A stretch of 46,218 nucleotides of DNA from Burkholderiaceae bacterium (GCA_004322135.1 SCSG01000048.1:1-46218), one strand, 5' to 3'. Counted from the stretch's first letter, positions 26,177 to 34,862 are shown. Notes: generated from the letters alone by a model not told the origin. A program made the numbers and translations.

Positions 26177-26611
26177 ATGATAGGCGCGGCTCCCCGGCGT
26201 CACGCGGCGCGTGTTCCGCTGCAAGAGAGCGAGATGGAATTTTCTGCCGTTCGATCCCAGGGGGCGGGGGGGCAGAACGTCAACAAGGTTTCCAGCGCCA
26301 TCCATTTGCGCTTTTCGATTCCGGCATCATCGTTGCCCGAGACGATCAAGGCACGCCTGCTAGCCCTTCGGGATCAGCGCATTTCGGCGGATGGTGTCGT
26401 CGTCATCAAGGCCCAGCGCAGCCGCAGCCAACCGCAGAATAGAATCGACGCCATCGCCAGGTTGCAGGCCCTGGTGGATGGCGCGGCAACACCGCCGAAG
26501 CGGCGCAGGCCCACCCGTCCGACACTCGGCTCACAATTGCGCCGCCTGGAAAGCAAGGCAGCCAAAGGTAGGGTAAAGCAGTTGCGCGGCCGGGTGGGGC
26601 GTGGGGATTGA
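26177..26611 (+). CDS. arfB: ArfB peptidyl-tRNA hydrolase (alternative ribosome rescue)
   Basis: Small ribosome-rescue factor of about 144 aa that frees stalled ribosomes by hydrolysing peptidyl-tRNA. The catalytic GGQ is at residues 31-33 in QGAGGQNVNKVSSAIHLRF. The basic C-terminal tail (RRPTRPT and KAAKGRVKQLRGRVGRG) matches the part of ArfB that enters the empty mRNA channel. Its length fits ArfB, not the longer release factors RF1 and RF2. The ATG at 26177 lies immediately after the old yellow enzyme stop, so the two are probably co-transcribed. Confidence 0.92.
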   Translation: MIGAAPRRHAARVPLQESEMEFSAVRSQGAGGQNVNKVSSAIHLRFSIPASSLPETIKARLLALRDQRISADGVVVIKAQRSRSQPQNRIDAIARLQALVDGAATPPKRRRPTRPTLGSQLRRLESKAAKGRVKQLRGRVGRGD

Positions 26612-26793
26612 CCAGTGCGGCCGCCGGCCTTCGTGCTTCGACGGCGCGGGAATGGGCGTACTACTGGCGCTGGCGATGAGGCCGCCGAGAGTAAAATTCA
26701 GGCATGGGTTTTTCGTATAGACACGTGTTTTGAATTGGTTTTTTCGAACCCGGCTTGTCCTTACGGACCCGTCAAATTTTTTGGGAGATGAAG

Positions 26794-27237
26794 ATGGAAC
26801 CTCGTCTGGATCCGCGCAAGTCAGCCCCGGAATTGATGAAAGCCATGGTGGCCATGGAAAAGGCTGTGGCCGGCAGTGGCCTGGAGCATAGCCTGTACGA
26901 ACTGGTCAAGACACGCGCTTCGCAAATCAACGGCTGCGCGCATTGTCTGTACATGCATACGACCGATGCACGGGCGGCTGGTGAAAGCGAGATGCGCCTG
27001 TATCTGCTTGATGCATGGCGCGAATCGCCTTTGTATACGCCTCGCGAGCGGGCGGCGCTGGCCTGGACGGAAGCTCTTACCCTGATTGCGCAAACCCATG
27101 CGCCGGACGCCGATTACGAGTTGCTCAAGTCGCAGTTTACCGAGGCTGAGCAGGTCAAGCTTACACTGCTCATTACCACCATTAACGCCTGGAATCGCAT
27201 TGCCATAGGTTTCCGCGCTTCACATCCCGTCAATTGA
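26794..27237 (+). CDS. AhpD-like carboxymuconolactone decarboxylase-family protein
   Basis: A 147-aa all-helical protein of the CMD/AhpD family with the redox pair Cys48-Cys51 in INGCAHCLYMHT and the nearby His55. Such proteins act as alkylhydroperoxidase-like thiol reductases; the exact role is not known. The ATG at 26794 is preferred over one at 26788, because the GGGAG at 26783-26787 is correctly spaced only for the later codon. About 180 bp of non-coding sequence precede it. Confidence 0.88.
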   Translation: MEPRLDPRKSAPELMKAMVAMEKAVAGSGLEHSLYELVKTRASQINGCAHCLYMHTTDARAAGESEMRLYLLDAWRESPLYTPRERAALAWTEALTLIAQTHAPDADYELLKSQFTEAEQVKLTLLITTINAWNRIAIGFRASHPVN

Positions 27238-27294
27238 ATTGACATCTTCGCAGACTTGCCCATGACGGGTAAGCCGTTTATCGACTGACTTGTG

Positions 27295-27948
27295 ATGAAT
27301 ATTTCCAGAGATTTGCTGCAGGCAGCTTCGGCAACGCTGGACGATTACAGCCGCAAGGCTGAACAGTTCCGGCTTGCCACGGCTGATCATGACGTCAGCC
27401 AGAATCGGCAGGCACTGCTGCGCCATATAACGGCTGTGCCGCCATTTCGTATTCTGGATTTCGGTTGCGGTCCTGGGCGCGACCTCAAGGCGTTCACGCA
27501 AATGGGGCATGTTGCAATCGGACTGGACGGCACACATGAGTTCGTGGACATGGCCAGGCATGATTCGGGTTGCGAAGTCTGGCACCAGAATTTCCTGGCC
27601 CTGGACCTGCCTTTGGATGCGTTTGACGGGGTTTTTGCCAATGCATCGCTGTTTCATGTTCCGGCCGCAGAGTTGCCGCGCGTACTGGGGCAGCTGTATG
27701 CGTCGCTAAAGCCTGATGGTGTCCTGTTCTGCTCCAACCCGCGCGGCCAGAATCAGGAAGGCTGGTATGGCGATAGGTACGGCGTTCACCATGACCTGCA
27801 ATCGTGGACACGGATTGTATCCGCTGTGGGGTTCGTGGAAATTGAACACTACTATCGTCCGGCTGGGTTGCCGCGTGAACAGCAGCCCTGGCTGGCAACC
27901 GTATGGCGCAAGGGCCACGACTCTTTCGGTCGGGAGTCTTCCCGGTAG
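27295..27948 (+). CDS. class I SAM-dependent methyltransferase
   Basis: A 217-aa methyltransferase with a Rossmann-like core. Motif I ILDFGCGPGRDLKAF is near residue 50, and the acidic loop and motif II region AIGLDGTHEFVDMAR are near 75. FDGVFANASLFHV near 110 is the typical post-motif. An overlapping GTG at 27292 is an alternative start. The methyl acceptor is unknown. It is convergent with the serine acetyltransferase gene, with only 13 bp between their ends. Confidence 0.85.
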   Translation: MNISRDLLQAASATLDDYSRKAEQFRLATADHDVSQNRQALLRHITAVPPFRILDFGCGPGRDLKAFTQMGHVAIGLDGTHEFVDMARHDSGCEVWHQNFLALDLPLDAFDGVFANASLFHVPAAELPRVLGQLYASLKPDGVLFCSNPRGQNQEGWYGDRYGVHHDLQSWTRIVSAVGFVEIEHYYRPAGLPREQQPWLATVWRKGHDSFGRESSR

Positions 27949-27961
27949 CGTTGCCGGCGTA

Positions 27962-28891
27962 TCAGGCTGTTTTGCCCAAACGCGTTGGCGTGGTGGGGGT
28001 GCCCTGGGAATCGGCCTGCGTAATATATGCGCCCGGAGGCACATCGGCCGTCAGCCAGACATTGCCGCCGATGACGCAACCCTTGCCCAGCGTGACGCGG
28101 CCAAGTATGGTGGCGCCTGCATAAATGACGACGTCGTCTTCGACGATGGGGTGACGTGGAAGGCCTTTTTGCAACCCGCCCCGCGAGTCGGTGGGGAAGC
28201 GCTTGGCGCCCAGCGTAACCGCTTGGTAAATGCGCACTCCCTCGCCGATGATGGCGGTTTCGCCAATGACTACGCCCGTGCCATGGTCGATGAAAAAGCT
28301 CGCGCCGATCTGTGCGCCGGGGTGGATGTCGATGCCGGTTTGGCTGTGGGCCAGTTCGGAAGCGATGCGCGCCAGCAAGGGCAGGTTGCCGCGGTAAAGT
28401 TCGTGCGCAATGCGGTGATAGATCATTGCCAGCACGCCGGGGTAGCAAAGCAGCACTTCGTCGACGGAATGCGCGGCGGGGTCTCCGCGGTATGCGGCCA
28501 GGACGTCGCTGTCGAGCAGTGCGCGAATATGTGGCAGCCGGTTCGCAAGGTTCGAGATGGCGGCGATGGCACGTGGCGCGGCCTCGCTGTCGGGGCAGGG
28601 TTCCAGCCTGTTCTGATAGCGCAGCTCCAGGCGAGCCTGATCCAGCAGGCTGTGCAGCGCCGATTCCAGCGTGTAGCCCACGTAGAAGTCTTCGTTTTCG
28701 TGGCGCAGGTCGACGGGGCCCAGCCGCATCGGGAATAGCGCGGCTTTCAGGTCGTCCATTATTGTGGAGACTGCGTCGCGCGACGGGAATTCGCGTTCGC
28801 TGGGTTCACGCGAGCGCATTTGGGAATCACGCCACTGCTGCCGAATGGAGCTTAAAGACTGAACAATAGGGTCAATATCGAAATCGGCCAT
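27962..28891 (-). CDS. cysE: serine O-acetyltransferase (EpsC/SrpH type)
   Basis: Makes O-acetylserine from serine and acetyl-CoA, the first step of cysteine synthesis. The protein has about 309 aa, with an N-terminal helical region and a C-terminal left-handed beta-helix of hexapeptide repeats. IDIHPGAQIGASFFIDHGTG and VVIGETAIIGEGVRIYQ carry the catalytic His and Asp-dependent site. The length and the long N-terminal part match the EpsC/SrpH group instead of the shorter E. coli CysE. The ATG at 28891 is preferred over a TTG at 28909. It is divergent from the hydroxyacid dehydrogenase. Confidence 0.9.
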   Translation of the reverse strand: MADFDIDPIVQSLSSIRQQWRDSQMRSREPSEREFPSRDAVSTIMDDLKAALFPMRLGPVDLRHENEDFYVGYTLESALHSLLDQARLELRYQNRLEPCPDSEAAPRAIAAISNLANRLPHIRALLDSDVLAAYRGDPAAHSVDEVLLCYPGVLAMIYHRIAHELYRGNLPLLARIASELAHSQTGIDIHPGAQIGASFFIDHGTGVVIGETAIIGEGVRIYQAVTLGAKRFPTDSRGGLQKGLPRHPIVEDDVVIYAGATILGRVTLGKGCVIGGNVWLTADVPPGAYITQADSQGTPTTPTRLGKTA

Positions 28892-28985
28892 GGAGCATCG
28901 TTGTTTCAAGTGGATAAGCTTAAAATGTTACCACCCTATCTCAATGTCATTGCAGATTTTGAGATTCTGAAAAGGTGATTTTCCC

Positions 28986-29936
28986 ATGAAGCCGCTGGTT
29001 TTGATTTTGAGCCCTCTGATCGAGGCGCATCGCGCCCAGATTGCAGAGCATTATGACGTGCTGTATGCGCCCCATGCGAGTACCATCGAGGCCCAGCTTG
29101 CCGCCAGCAATCCGGACGTCATGGTCGTGCTGACAAACGGCCCCGTTGGCTTGCATAAAGAGGCAATCGACGCCATGCCCCGGCTTGAGCTGATTTGCGC
29201 TCTTGGTGTTGGTTACGAGAGAATCGCCGTCAGTCACGCGCGCGACCGCGGCATTGTGCTGGCCAGTGGTGCCGGATGCAATTCCGATTGTGTCGCCGAC
29301 CATGCAATGGCCCTGCTGCTGGCGGTGGTGCGCAATATCGTTCAATACAATAAAGTCGTGCAGGGCGGCGCCTGGCGTCGTGGCCTTGCGTGGGCGCCCA
29401 ATGTGTCGGGCAGTCGGATGGGGGTGCTTGGGCTGGGCGATATTGGCCTGAAAATTGCGCATCGCGCGCAGGCCTTCAACATTGACGTCGCGTATCACAG
29501 CCGTCATGCCCGTGGCGATGTGGGTTACGGGTATCACGAAACACTCGAGTCCCTGGCACGCTGGTGCGACTTTCTGGTTGTGGCAACACCGGGCGGCACG
29601 CACACCCGACACCTGGTCAATGAAGCGGTGCTCGATGCCCTGGGTCCGCATGGTTATGTTGTCAATATATCGCGCGGCACTGTGATTGATACCGAGGCGC
29701 TGGCGCGTGCGGTGCGTACAGGTCGGATCGCCGGCGCGGCGTTGGACGTATACGAAGGTGAGCCGAAGTCGCCGCCCGAACTGCTGGGCCTGCCGAACGT
29801 AATATTTACACCGCACATCGCCGGCACGTCGCCCGTGGCGGTGCAGAATACGGTGGATCAGTTCCTGCGCAATGTCGCCGGCCATTTTTCGGGTGTCGGG
29901 CCCTTCTGTCCCATTCCGGTCGGTGCGGTGCTGTAG
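28986..29936 (+). CDS. D-isomer-specific 2-hydroxyacid dehydrogenase
   Basis: NAD(P)-dependent dehydrogenase of 316 aa that interconverts 2-oxoacids and D-2-hydroxyacids (glyoxylate/hydroxypyruvate reductase-like). The NAD fold shows LGLGDIGLKIAHRA near residue 148. The catalytic Arg is in NISRGTVIDTEALA near 227, the Glu in DVYEGEP near 258, and the His in FTPHIAGTS near 279. All catalytic residues are present. The 94-bp gap to cysE must hold promoters for both divergent genes. Confidence 0.9.
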   Translation: MKPLVLILSPLIEAHRAQIAEHYDVLYAPHASTIEAQLAASNPDVMVVLTNGPVGLHKEAIDAMPRLELICALGVGYERIAVSHARDRGIVLASGAGCNSDCVADHAMALLLAVVRNIVQYNKVVQGGAWRRGLAWAPNVSGSRMGVLGLGDIGLKIAHRAQAFNIDVAYHSRHARGDVGYGYHETLESLARWCDFLVVATPGGTHTRHLVNEAVLDALGPHGYVVNISRGTVIDTEALARAVRTGRIAGAALDVYEGEPKSPPELLGLPNVIFTPHIAGTSPVAVQNTVDQFLRNVAGHFSGVGPFCPIPVGAVL

Positions 29937-30043
29937 CCTAGGCCTTGTGGGCCTGCTGTGTAGTGGCCTCGCTGTCATGAGCTTCGCGGCTTGTGCATCG
30001 GTATACGCCGATTCCGGAATGCGGATACCGGCGGCTGACTGTG

Positions 30044-30619
30044 TTATGGCTTCTTGTGAAGGAAGCAGTTGTGGGCGTGGTCGTTGACCAGACCAGTGGC
30101 CTGCATCCAGGCGTAGACAATGACTGGACCCACGAACTTGAAGCCGCGTTGTTTCAGCGCGGCTGAAATTTCCTGCGAGAGAGAGGTCTGGGTAAACGAA
30201 TCGTGGCCCGATCCCAATATTGGGGCGTTGCCCACCATACCCCAGATGAATTGGGCGAAATCCTCTCCGGTTGCCTTCATGGCCAGGTAGGCGCGCGCAT
30301 TGCCAATAGTTGCCTGTATCTTGGCGCGAGAGCGCACGATGCCGGCATTGGCAAGGAGGCGTTCAACATCCGCGTCGGTGTAGCGCGCGACGGCTTCCGG
30401 CTGGAAATGGTCGAAGGCCTGTCTGAAGGCTTCGCGTTTTTTCAGAATGGTGCTCCACGACAGGCCTGCCTGAAAACCATCCAGCATGAGTTTTTCCCAC
30501 AATGCGCGGCTGTCGCGCTCGGCGCGTCCCCACTCTTTGTCGTGGTAGCTGCGCATCAGCGGATCGTCACCGGCCCAGGCGCAGCGGATGCGGGTCTGGG
30601 CCAGGGAGGTTTTGGGCAT
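30044..30619 (-). CDS. tag: DNA-3-methyladenine glycosylase I
   Basis: Base-excision repair enzyme of about 191 aa that removes 3-methyladenine. The zinc site is formed by the N-terminal RCAWAG and YHDKEWG and the C-terminal NDHAHNC. The helix-hairpin-helix and substrate pocket region GFQAGLSWSTILKKRE is clear, and RGFKFVGPVIVYAWMQATG follows. The pocket acid is Asp (MLDGFQAG) where E. coli Tag has Glu. The ATG at 30619 starts the conserved region; the open frame extends upstream but matches nothing known. Confidence 0.93.
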   Translation of the reverse strand: MPKTSLAQTRIRCAWAGDDPLMRSYHDKEWGRAERDSRALWEKLMLDGFQAGLSWSTILKKREAFRQAFDHFQPEAVARYTDADVERLLANAGIVRSRAKIQATIGNARAYLAMKATGEDFAQFIWGMVGNAPILGSGHDSFTQTSLSQEISAALKQRGFKFVGPVIVYAWMQATGLVNDHAHNCFLHKKP

Positions 30620-30692
30620 GTGTTTGGTCTCCGGATAGCGATGTGTCGATGGATGGCGCGGCTGCTGTTGCCGCAGGGGTCTGCGCGCGCTG

Positions 30693-30750
30693 TCGCTGGA
30701 TCGCGAATGGACATTATCGCTGGATCCGCAAAAATCATCAAAAGCGATCC
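30693..30750. repeat. direct and inverted repeats upstream of copper chaperone
   Basis: TCGCTGGATC occurs at 30693-30702 and again at 30717-30726, exactly 24 bp apart. GGATCGC (30698-30704) is also inverted as GCGATCC (30744-30750). They lie 54-110 bp before the copper chaperone gene, between it and tag. They could be a regulator site (a metal-responsive one would fit the gene), but this is inference. Confidence 0.35.
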
Positions 30751-30803
30751 CGCGCTCATTCCAGGGTACACTTTTACTCGAATTATTTTGAAGAGAGGTC
30801 AGT

Positions 30804-31331
30804 ATGAAGCGGGTATTTGTCTTTGCCGGGTTGGCACTGGTTGGTGGCGCAGCGATGGCGGCATCGCCGATGCAGGGTATGAAGGACCAGGCAGCACAGC
30901 CAATGTCCATGAACCATACGGCGCAGGCCATGACGGCTACCGCGACGGCGGTCTCAGGAACCCTGACCGTGTCCGGGTGCTGGATTCGTTCCTTGCCTGA
31001 ACCCACTCCATCAGCCGCCTATTTCATCGTGCATAACTCGGGGTCGACTGTCGCCAAACTTGCGTCCGCTGCATCGGACGCTTACGGGTCGGTCATGCTG
31101 CACGAAACAACCACGGACGCCGGAATGAGCAAGATGACTATGGTGCACGACATTGCTGTTCCTGCAAAGGGTGTGTTGGAATTCAAGCCGGGCGGCTATC
31201 ACGCCATGCTTGAGAAGGCTCGCAGGCCAATTGTTGTGGGTACTTCCGTCCCCATGGTGTTTTCGTTCGATTCGGGCGAGAAGGTGCGGGCGTCGTGCGA
31301 GGTAAAGCCGGCTACGACGTTGTCGCGGTAG
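30804..31331 (+). CDS. PCu(A)C-type periplasmic copper chaperone
   Basis: Exported copper(I) chaperone of 175 aa that helps load the CuA site of cytochrome c oxidase. A signal peptide (MKRVFVFAGLALVGGAAMAA) is followed by a Met/His-rich segment with extra possible copper ligands (PMQGMKDQAAQPMSMNHT). The conserved domain has the ligand set MLHETTTDAGMSKM and GGYHAMLEKARR. The ATG follows an AGAGAGG ribosome site. It overlaps the convergent hydrolase gene by 20 bp at the 3' end. Confidence 0.88.
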   Translation: MKRVFVFAGLALVGGAAMAASPMQGMKDQAAQPMSMNHTAQAMTATATAVSGTLTVSGCWIRSLPEPTPSAAYFIVHNSGSTVAKLASAASDAYGSVMLHETTTDAGMSKMTMVHDIAVPAKGVLEFKPGGYHAMLEKARRPIVVGTSVPMVFSFDSGEKVRASCEVKPATTLSR

Positions 31332-32139
31332 TCGTCGACAGGAACTGCAGCACGCGTTCGTTGAAGGCTCTGGGATTTGCCAGGTTCATGCCATGCGCGG
31401 CCAGCGCGATGGTGTCGCGTTGCGCCTGAGCAATGTTTTCGGCCAATGCGCTAATGACGCGTCCATAGCGCGGTGGGCTGTTTGCACCGCCCAGCAGCAG
31501 CACCGGGCATTTCAGTTGCCGGGCCCGGGCCGGATCAAACACCAGATCGGTTTCAAGAGACTGCGAAAGCAGGGTAGTGGCGTTGTCGCGCACCATGGTT
31601 TTGAACCAGTCCACCATGTGACGCCATGTGCCTTCGCCATTGACGGTGTCGACAAATTCCGACAAGGCCGCCTCGGTGTTTCCCTCTTGTAATTGGCTTA
31701 CCGTGGTTTGCAGGAAGGAGTGCGCGTCGCTTTGGGAATCGATGCGAAATCCGGGGTCGGCAAGAATAAGCGATGTGACCAGGTCCGGCGCCGCCAGTGC
31801 CATTTCAAGCGCGACGTGCGCCCCGCGTGAGTGTCCCAGCACGTGTACGCGGTGGCCGCGCATGTGTCGGGACACGAAGTTGATGATGTCTTCGGTGTGT
31901 TGCGCGATACTGAAGCGCGCGTTTTCGACCTGAAAGGCATTTGGCCAGCAGCCGCGCAAGCTTGGCGCCACGACGTGGTACTGCTGGCCCAGCGCGGCAA
32001 GCTGCCAGCGCCAGTAGCGGTAATCGCACAGCGAGCCGTGTATCAGCAACTGGATTTCGCCCGCTCCTGTCTGGGTGTAGGCAAGCGGGTAGTCGAGTTC
32101 GCTGGCAAAAAATTGAGGCAGATCAAGGGTTGAAGGCAT
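31312..32139 (-). CDS. alpha/beta hydrolase
   Basis: Soluble alpha/beta-hydrolase-fold protein of 275 aa. The nucleophile elbow is GHSRG (Ser near residue 105), the oxyanion region is HGSLCDYRYW near 34, an acid is likely in VLLLGGANSP near 215, and the final His is in LAAHGMN near 254. No signal peptide is seen and the substrate is unknown. Its stop overlaps the end of the copper chaperone gene by 20 bp on the opposite strand. It lies downstream of the Tol-Pal cluster but is separated by a long hairpin. Confidence 0.82.
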   Translation of the reverse strand: MPSTLDLPQFFASELDYPLAYTQTGAGEIQLLIHGSLCDYRYWRWQLAALGQQYHVVAPSLRGCWPNAFQVENARFSIAQHTEDIINFVSRHMRGHRVHVLGHSRGAHVALEMALAAPDLVTSLILADPGFRIDSQSDAHSFLQTTVSQLQEGNTEAALSEFVDTVNGEGTWRHMVDWFKTMVRDNATTLLSQSLETDLVFDPARARQLKCPVLLLGGANSPPRYGRVISALAENIAQAQRDTIALAAHGMNLANPRAFNERVLQFLSTTTATTS

Positions 32140-32163
32140 GCTCGGGCGGGCTATTGGCGTACC

Positions 32164-32197
32164 AGGGTGTCGGCCGGCACGTGCAGGCCGACACCCT
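32164..32197. repeat. perfect 12-bp inverted repeat (hairpin)
   Basis: AGGGTGTCGGCC (32164-32175) and its exact complement (32186-32197) flank a 10-nt loop that itself contains the palindrome GCACGTGC. No U-run follows on either strand. It lies between cpoB and the hydrolase gene and could mark the end of the Tol-Pal transcript or protect its 3' end. The same 12-mer forms one arm of the terminator near 17737. Confidence 0.55.
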
Positions 32198-32248
32198 CGC
32201 GTCCAAAAGAATGGCGGCGGGTGAGGGCGGCCGTGACGTAATCGCGCA

Positions 32249-32938
32249 TTATTGAAGAAGCTTCAGACGGCTTTTGGCGGTTTCTGCCGCCGAGCTCTGG
32301 GGATAGTCTTTGACGATTTTCTGCAGGCTGGCCTTGGCTCCTGCCGTGCTGTTCAGTTCGATCTGGCTGGCTGCCACAATGAGCAGTGCGTCGGGCGCTC
32401 GAGCATCCTTGGGGCTGGCCTGGATCATGGCCTGCAGGTTCTGTATGGACCCCTTGTAGTCCTTGCTGGCGTACTGACTGCTGCCTTGGTAGAACTTCGC
32501 CTCGGTGGCGAGCTGGCTGTTGGGGTAGTCACTGAGGAAGCTGCCGAAGCCGGCGGCGGATTCTTTATATTTGCCGCTGCGGAACAGGCCCATGGCGCTG
32601 TTGAACGCTGCTTGTTCCTGCGGGTTTCCCACCTGAGGTGTGTTGCCGCCTGATTGATCTTCGCTGGTCCGCTTGTTGACTTCGATTTCCCAGCGCAATT
32701 TTTCCATCTGGCCGCGCATCTCCGTCATTTCGTGCTGCAGTGCCGATAATTGGTCAGCAAGCTGGAAGCGCGCGTTTTGGCTCTGGTCGGTCAATTGCTT
32801 GACTTGCTGACGCAGGTCGAGGATAGCGCGGCGCGCTTCGTCGTCGGCAAATGCGCTGGTCGGCGCGCAGGCCAAGGCGGTAATGGAAATGGATGTCGCC
32901 AGAAAAACGGCGCGTAGAGATAGAGAGGAGACACGCAT
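32249..32938 (-). CDS. cpoB: cell division coordinator CpoB (YbgF)
   Basis: Periplasmic protein of 229 aa that links the Tol-Pal machine with peptidoglycan synthesis during constriction. A signal peptide ends near ALACAPTSAFA. A coiled-coil segment (RRAILDLRQQVKQLTDQ to MRGQMEKLRWEIEV) drives trimer formation, and a C-terminal TPR domain carries LFRSGKYKESAAGFGSFL and SSQYASKDYKGSIQNLQ. The order is standard, last in the tol-pal cluster. A strong intrinsic terminator lies just upstream, between pal and cpoB, so expression may be partly uncoupled from pal. Confidence 0.92.
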   Translation of the reverse strand: MRVSSLSLRAVFLATSISITALACAPTSAFADDEARRAILDLRQQVKQLTDQSQNARFQLADQLSALQHEMTEMRGQMEKLRWEIEVNKRTSEDQSGGNTPQVGNPQEQAAFNSAMGLFRSGKYKESAAGFGSFLSDYPNSQLATEAKFYQGSSQYASKDYKGSIQNLQAMIQASPKDARAPDALLIVAASQIELNSTAGAKASLQKIVKDYPQSSAAETAKSRLKLLQ

Positions 32939-32954
32939 AATGGTTCCCGTTTGG

Positions 32955-32989
32955 AAAAAAAACGCCGCAGCGGGAAAGCCGCCACGGCG
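32955..32989 (-). terminator. strong intrinsic terminator between pal and cpoB
   Basis: Read on the minus strand, CGCCGTGGCGG pairs with CCGCTGCGGCG around the loop CTTTC (11 pairs with two G-U), followed by eight T. This is a textbook rho-independent terminator. It lies 22 bp after the pal stop and 17 bp before the cpoB start, inside a cluster usually read as one transcript. Confidence 0.88.
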
Positions 32990-33010
32990 CTGTTGCGACT
33001 ATTGCCGATA

Positions 33011-33505
33011 TTAACGTTGATAAACGATATCTGCACGCCGGTTTTCAGCGTAGTCGGCTTCTGTGGTGCCCGTTGCCTTAGGACGTTCTTTGCCGAAGCT
33101 GATGGCTTCAATCTGATTGGCATTGACTCCAAGCAATTCCATCATCTTGGCGACTGCGTCGGAACGACGTTGGCCGAGGGCGAGGTTGTACTCGGCGCTG
33201 CCGCGTGCGTCCGTGTTGCCTTCGATATGAATCTTTTGCTGGGCATGCGCGGTGAGATACTTGGAATGCATTTCAACCAGGGGACGATATTGGTCTTTGA
33301 CAACGTATTGGTTGAAATCAAAGTAGACCGAGCGCTGTTGGGCGAGCGGGCTTTGTGGGTTGAACGGGTCCATGATTTGGCCAGAGCTGGCACCCTCGTT
33401 GCCGGATCCGCTACCGGCGTTTTGGTCGAGAGGTACAGAGCTGCAAGCTGCCAACGTGGCAGCCAATGCAGCAATACTTAGGCTTTTTGCAATGCGCGAG
33501 CTCAT
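33011..33505 (-). CDS. pal: peptidoglycan-associated lipoprotein Pal
   Basis: Outer-membrane lipoprotein of 164 aa that ties the outer membrane to peptidoglycan and partners TolB. The signal has lipobox LAAC (MSSRIAKSLSIAALAATLAAC). A Gly/Ser-rich linker leads to the OmpA-like domain with IEGNTDARGSAEYNLALGQR, which includes the diaminopimelate-binding Asp and Arg. The size and place between tolB and cpoB are standard. Confidence 0.95.
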   Translation of the reverse strand: MSSRIAKSLSIAALAATLAACSSVPLDQNAGSGSGNEGASSGQIMDPFNPQSPLAQQRSVYFDFNQYVVKDQYRPLVEMHSKYLTAHAQQKIHIEGNTDARGSAEYNLALGQRRSDAVAKMMELLGVNANQIEAISFGKERPKATGTTEADYAENRRADIVYQR

Positions 33506-33539
33506 TTAAGTTCCTTTGAGAGTAGAGTCACACTAAAAA

Positions 33540-34850
33540 TTAATTTGTAAATGGTCCCCAGGTAGGTTCGCGCACTTTGCCGTCTGGCGCCGAAAGGGTC
33601 TGACGAACCCGTCCGTCGGTTGAAACCACGGCCAAAATGCTGCGACCTCCTTGTACAGAACTATAGAGTATTTGCATGCCATTGGGCGCAAAACTCGGCG
33701 ACTCGTCGTCGGGCCCAGCGGTTAGCAATTGCTCTCCACCTGTGCCCATGTTTTGCATGGCGATACGAAATGCACCGTCCCTGCGTGTAACGTACGCCAG
33801 GTTTTTGGCATCAGGTGATATAGCTGGTGAAACATTGTAACTACCGCTGAACGTTACACGCTGGGCATCACCACTACTGATGCTGGTTCTGTATATTTGC
33901 GGAGCACCGCCCCGATCGCTGGTAAAGACTAGCGATCCGCCGTCGGGCGTGTACTTGGGTTCGGTGTCGATAAGGGGGGAACGCATGACGCGACGCAGGC
34001 CCGAGCCGTCGGCATTGACCGTATAAATTTGGGAGATGCTGTCGCGTGAAAGCACGATGGCAAGCTGCTGTCCGTTTGGCGACCAGGCTGGCGCGCTGTT
34101 GTTACCCTTGAAGTTCGCGAGGGGGAAGCGCTGCCCGGTAGCCAGCGTTTGCACATATACAACCGGCTTGTTGCTTTCGAAACTGACATAGGCTAATTTT
34201 TTGCCATCGGGCGACCACGCCGGCGAGATAATAGAGTGTTTCGAACGTAACATTACTTGAGGATTTTGCCCGTCGGCGTCGGCAATCTGTAATTCGTAGG
34301 TGTTGCCGCGCTGCAACACATAGGCGATCCGTGTGGAGAATACGCCACGAATACCTGTGATTTTTTCGTAGATACGATCGGCTATCTGGTGCGCCATGCG
34401 GCGAAGATCTTTCTCGGTGCCGGTGAATGCCACGCCATCAAGCTGGCTTTTTCGCACGTTGTCGCTTAGGCGGTAGCTGATCGAGTACTGCCCGCCGTTC
34501 TGGCTGATTGACGCGTAAGCCAGGTAATCGGCCCCGCGGGTGCGCCAGTCATCGTAAGGAATGGGGGTATCGGCCGTGAGGTTGGCACCGGCGGCACTGA
34601 TCAGGCGAAATTGCCCCGAGCGTGTCAGGTCGGCACGAATGACCTCGGCAACATACTGGCCCTGCGGGTCGCCAGAGAAGTCGGCAATGGCTATTGGGTA
34701 TTGCGTGGCACCGACCCCCGACATATCGACACGCAACTGGGCTTTGGCTTGCGGTGCGACAAACAGGATTGCCAGCAGCATGATCAGCCCCGGTAACAAG
34801 GCTTTCCAGAAGCCGGCCGGCGTGATTTTTGCGGAAGTGGCGACAATCAT
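33540..34850 (-). CDS. tolB: Tol-Pal translocation protein TolB
   Basis: Periplasmic protein of 436 aa. After a signal peptide ending near VAPQAKAQ, an N-terminal alpha/beta domain (about 30-170) precedes a six-bladed beta-propeller. The propeller is seen as repeated strands such as SPAWSPDGKKLAYVS, APAWSPNGQQLAIV, EPKYTPDGGSLVFTSDRGG and SPAISPDAKNLAYV. It switches between TolA and Pal to drive outer-membrane constriction. AGGAGA precedes the ATG, 12 bp after the tolA stop. Confidence 0.95.
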   Translation of the reverse strand: MIVATSAKITPAGFWKALLPGLIMLLAILFVAPQAKAQLRVDMSGVGATQYPIAIADFSGDPQGQYVAEVIRADLTRSGQFRLISAAGANLTADTPIPYDDWRTRGADYLAYASISQNGGQYSISYRLSDNVRKSQLDGVAFTGTEKDLRRMAHQIADRIYEKITGIRGVFSTRIAYVLQRGNTYELQIADADGQNPQVMLRSKHSIISPAWSPDGKKLAYVSFESNKPVVYVQTLATGQRFPLANFKGNNSAPAWSPNGQQLAIVLSRDSISQIYTVNADGSGLRRVMRSPLIDTEPKYTPDGGSLVFTSDRGGAPQIYRTSISSGDAQRVTFSGSYNVSPAISPDAKNLAYVTRRDGAFRIAMQNMGTGGEQLLTAGPDDESPSFAPNGMQILYSSVQGGRSILAVVSTDGRVRQTLSAPDGKVREPTWGPFTN

Positions 34851-34862
34851 ATCGGTAATCTC

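Noticed and set aside
30620-31006. N-terminal extension of the Tag glycosylase
   Set aside because: The upstream open frame overlaps the copper chaperone promoter and gene start on the other strand; conserved Tag sequence begins at the ATG at 30619.
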